This document shows, in pieces, positions 49,870-49,958 of a DNA stretch of 49,958 bases. The stretch is from Prevotella sp. (GTDB lineage Bacteria; Bacteroidota; Bacteroidia; Bacteroidales; Bacteroidaceae). Numbering within the stretch: the stretch's first letter is position 1; each line of letters opens with the position of its first letter. The stretch lies in the NCBI GenBank assembly GCA_017462915.1, contig JAFTQG010000004.1, positions 1-49,958 on the forward strand, read 5' to 3'. The translations under genes were made by a program, and so were the position numbers. Below the pieces are notes generated by a model. It worked only from the letters and a program-made list of their open reading frames with translations. It did no database searches and had not been told where the DNA came from.

Positions 49870-49958
49870 TATGGTCTTTTCGTTCGTTTCGCCTTTCTCT
49901 TCGCTGTCTTGCTTCCCGTTCCGTCTCGACATAGCCCGCTATGCCTTCGACGAAATGG
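49870..49958. repeat. Palindrome of the ATAGCGGGCTAT family, copy 3 (cut by window end)
   Basis: ACATAGCCCGCTATGCC at about 49930-49946 is the reverse of the core at 37438. The flanking text (GACGAAATGG, CGCCTTTCTCTTCGC) also resembles the first copy in the opposite orientation. The outer arm continues beyond the window. Confidence 0.5.

Noticed and set aside
1-49958. CRISPR array, tRNA or rRNA genes
   Set aside because: No regularly spaced identical repeats with unique spacers; the only tandem array (34220-34417) has no spacers. No T-arm motif of the GTTCGAATC type or rRNA signature was seen on reading.

Overview
The window looks like a chromosomal segment of a Bacteroidales bacterium, probably Prevotellaceae. 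Reasons seen in the sequence: repeated -7 promoter boxes of the Bacteroidota type TAnnTTTG, several with a TTTG or TTG element 19-20 bp upstream; A-rich leaders with little Shine-Dalgarno signal; and protein families typical of the order (PCMD and calycin-like secreted proteins, DUF349 protein, PepSY-like protein, Bacteroidota-type MnmA, secG-frr neighbourhood). The family-level placement is inference. No rRNA, tRNA, CRISPR array, IS element or phage gene was recognised.

Layout. 0-0.6 kb: no convincing protein gene, but a candidate structured RNA on the minus strand. 0.6-5.7 kb (minus): a four-module sulfur-handling oxidoreductase, then a redox operon (cupin/CMD protein, ABM monooxygenase, flavodoxin lipoprotein) whose promoter-proximal part has collapsed into a scar joining an acetyltransferase start to an aldo/keto reductase end. 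6.3-11.2 kb: a TolC-HlyD-MFS tripartite exporter operon (plus) facing a LytS-type histidine kinase that seems to have lost its N-terminus and has no response regulator here. 11.3-17.1 kb: envelope and secreted proteins, including a PepSY-like protein, a secreted protein with two TonB-C-like domains, and an operon of PCMD lipoprotein, outer-membrane barrel and secreted PCMD-calycin protein. 17.4-27.8 kb: mostly housekeeping (zinc-ribbon coiled-coil protein, Nif3-like protein, metG, PAP2 phosphatase, racemase, DUF4253 protein, metallophosphoesterase, recX, prmC). 28.0-39.9 kb: comF-type PRTase, pyrE, SRPBCC protein, argH, a Cys-rich lipoprotein, an AmpG-like permease, a TPR-like protein with secG, frr and rsgA, an alpha/beta hydrolase and mnmA.

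40.6-46.0 kb is an accessory block: ten small genes all on the minus strand, visibly more A/T-rich, made largely of paralogous pairs. These are two Cys-motif proteins, two related lipoproteins ending in nearly the same sequence, two short lipoproteins, a DUF4304-like protein, a membrane protein and a tiny lipoprotein. With no toxin gene in the window, the array resembles an orphan immunity-gene cluster; this is inference. The block is followed by a DUF349 protein (minus), then a GH43 enzyme and an RlpA-like protein (plus).

The most unusual feature of the window is in the spacers. At least nine intergenic regions carry long imperfect palindromes. One arm is built from octamers of the form GGTTNNNN, the centre is often a 9-bp repeat around GGCTATT, and the other arm is the complementary NNNNAACC. 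The A/C-rich arm often runs right up to a start codon (comF-type gene, SRPBCC gene, argH). At least four other repeat families share these spacers: paired GGTGACC hairpins, a palindrome centred on ATAGCGGGCTAT, a GCAAGCTTGC-containing element including a 66-bp triple tandem repeat, and a roughly 30-bp promoter-like element found four times.
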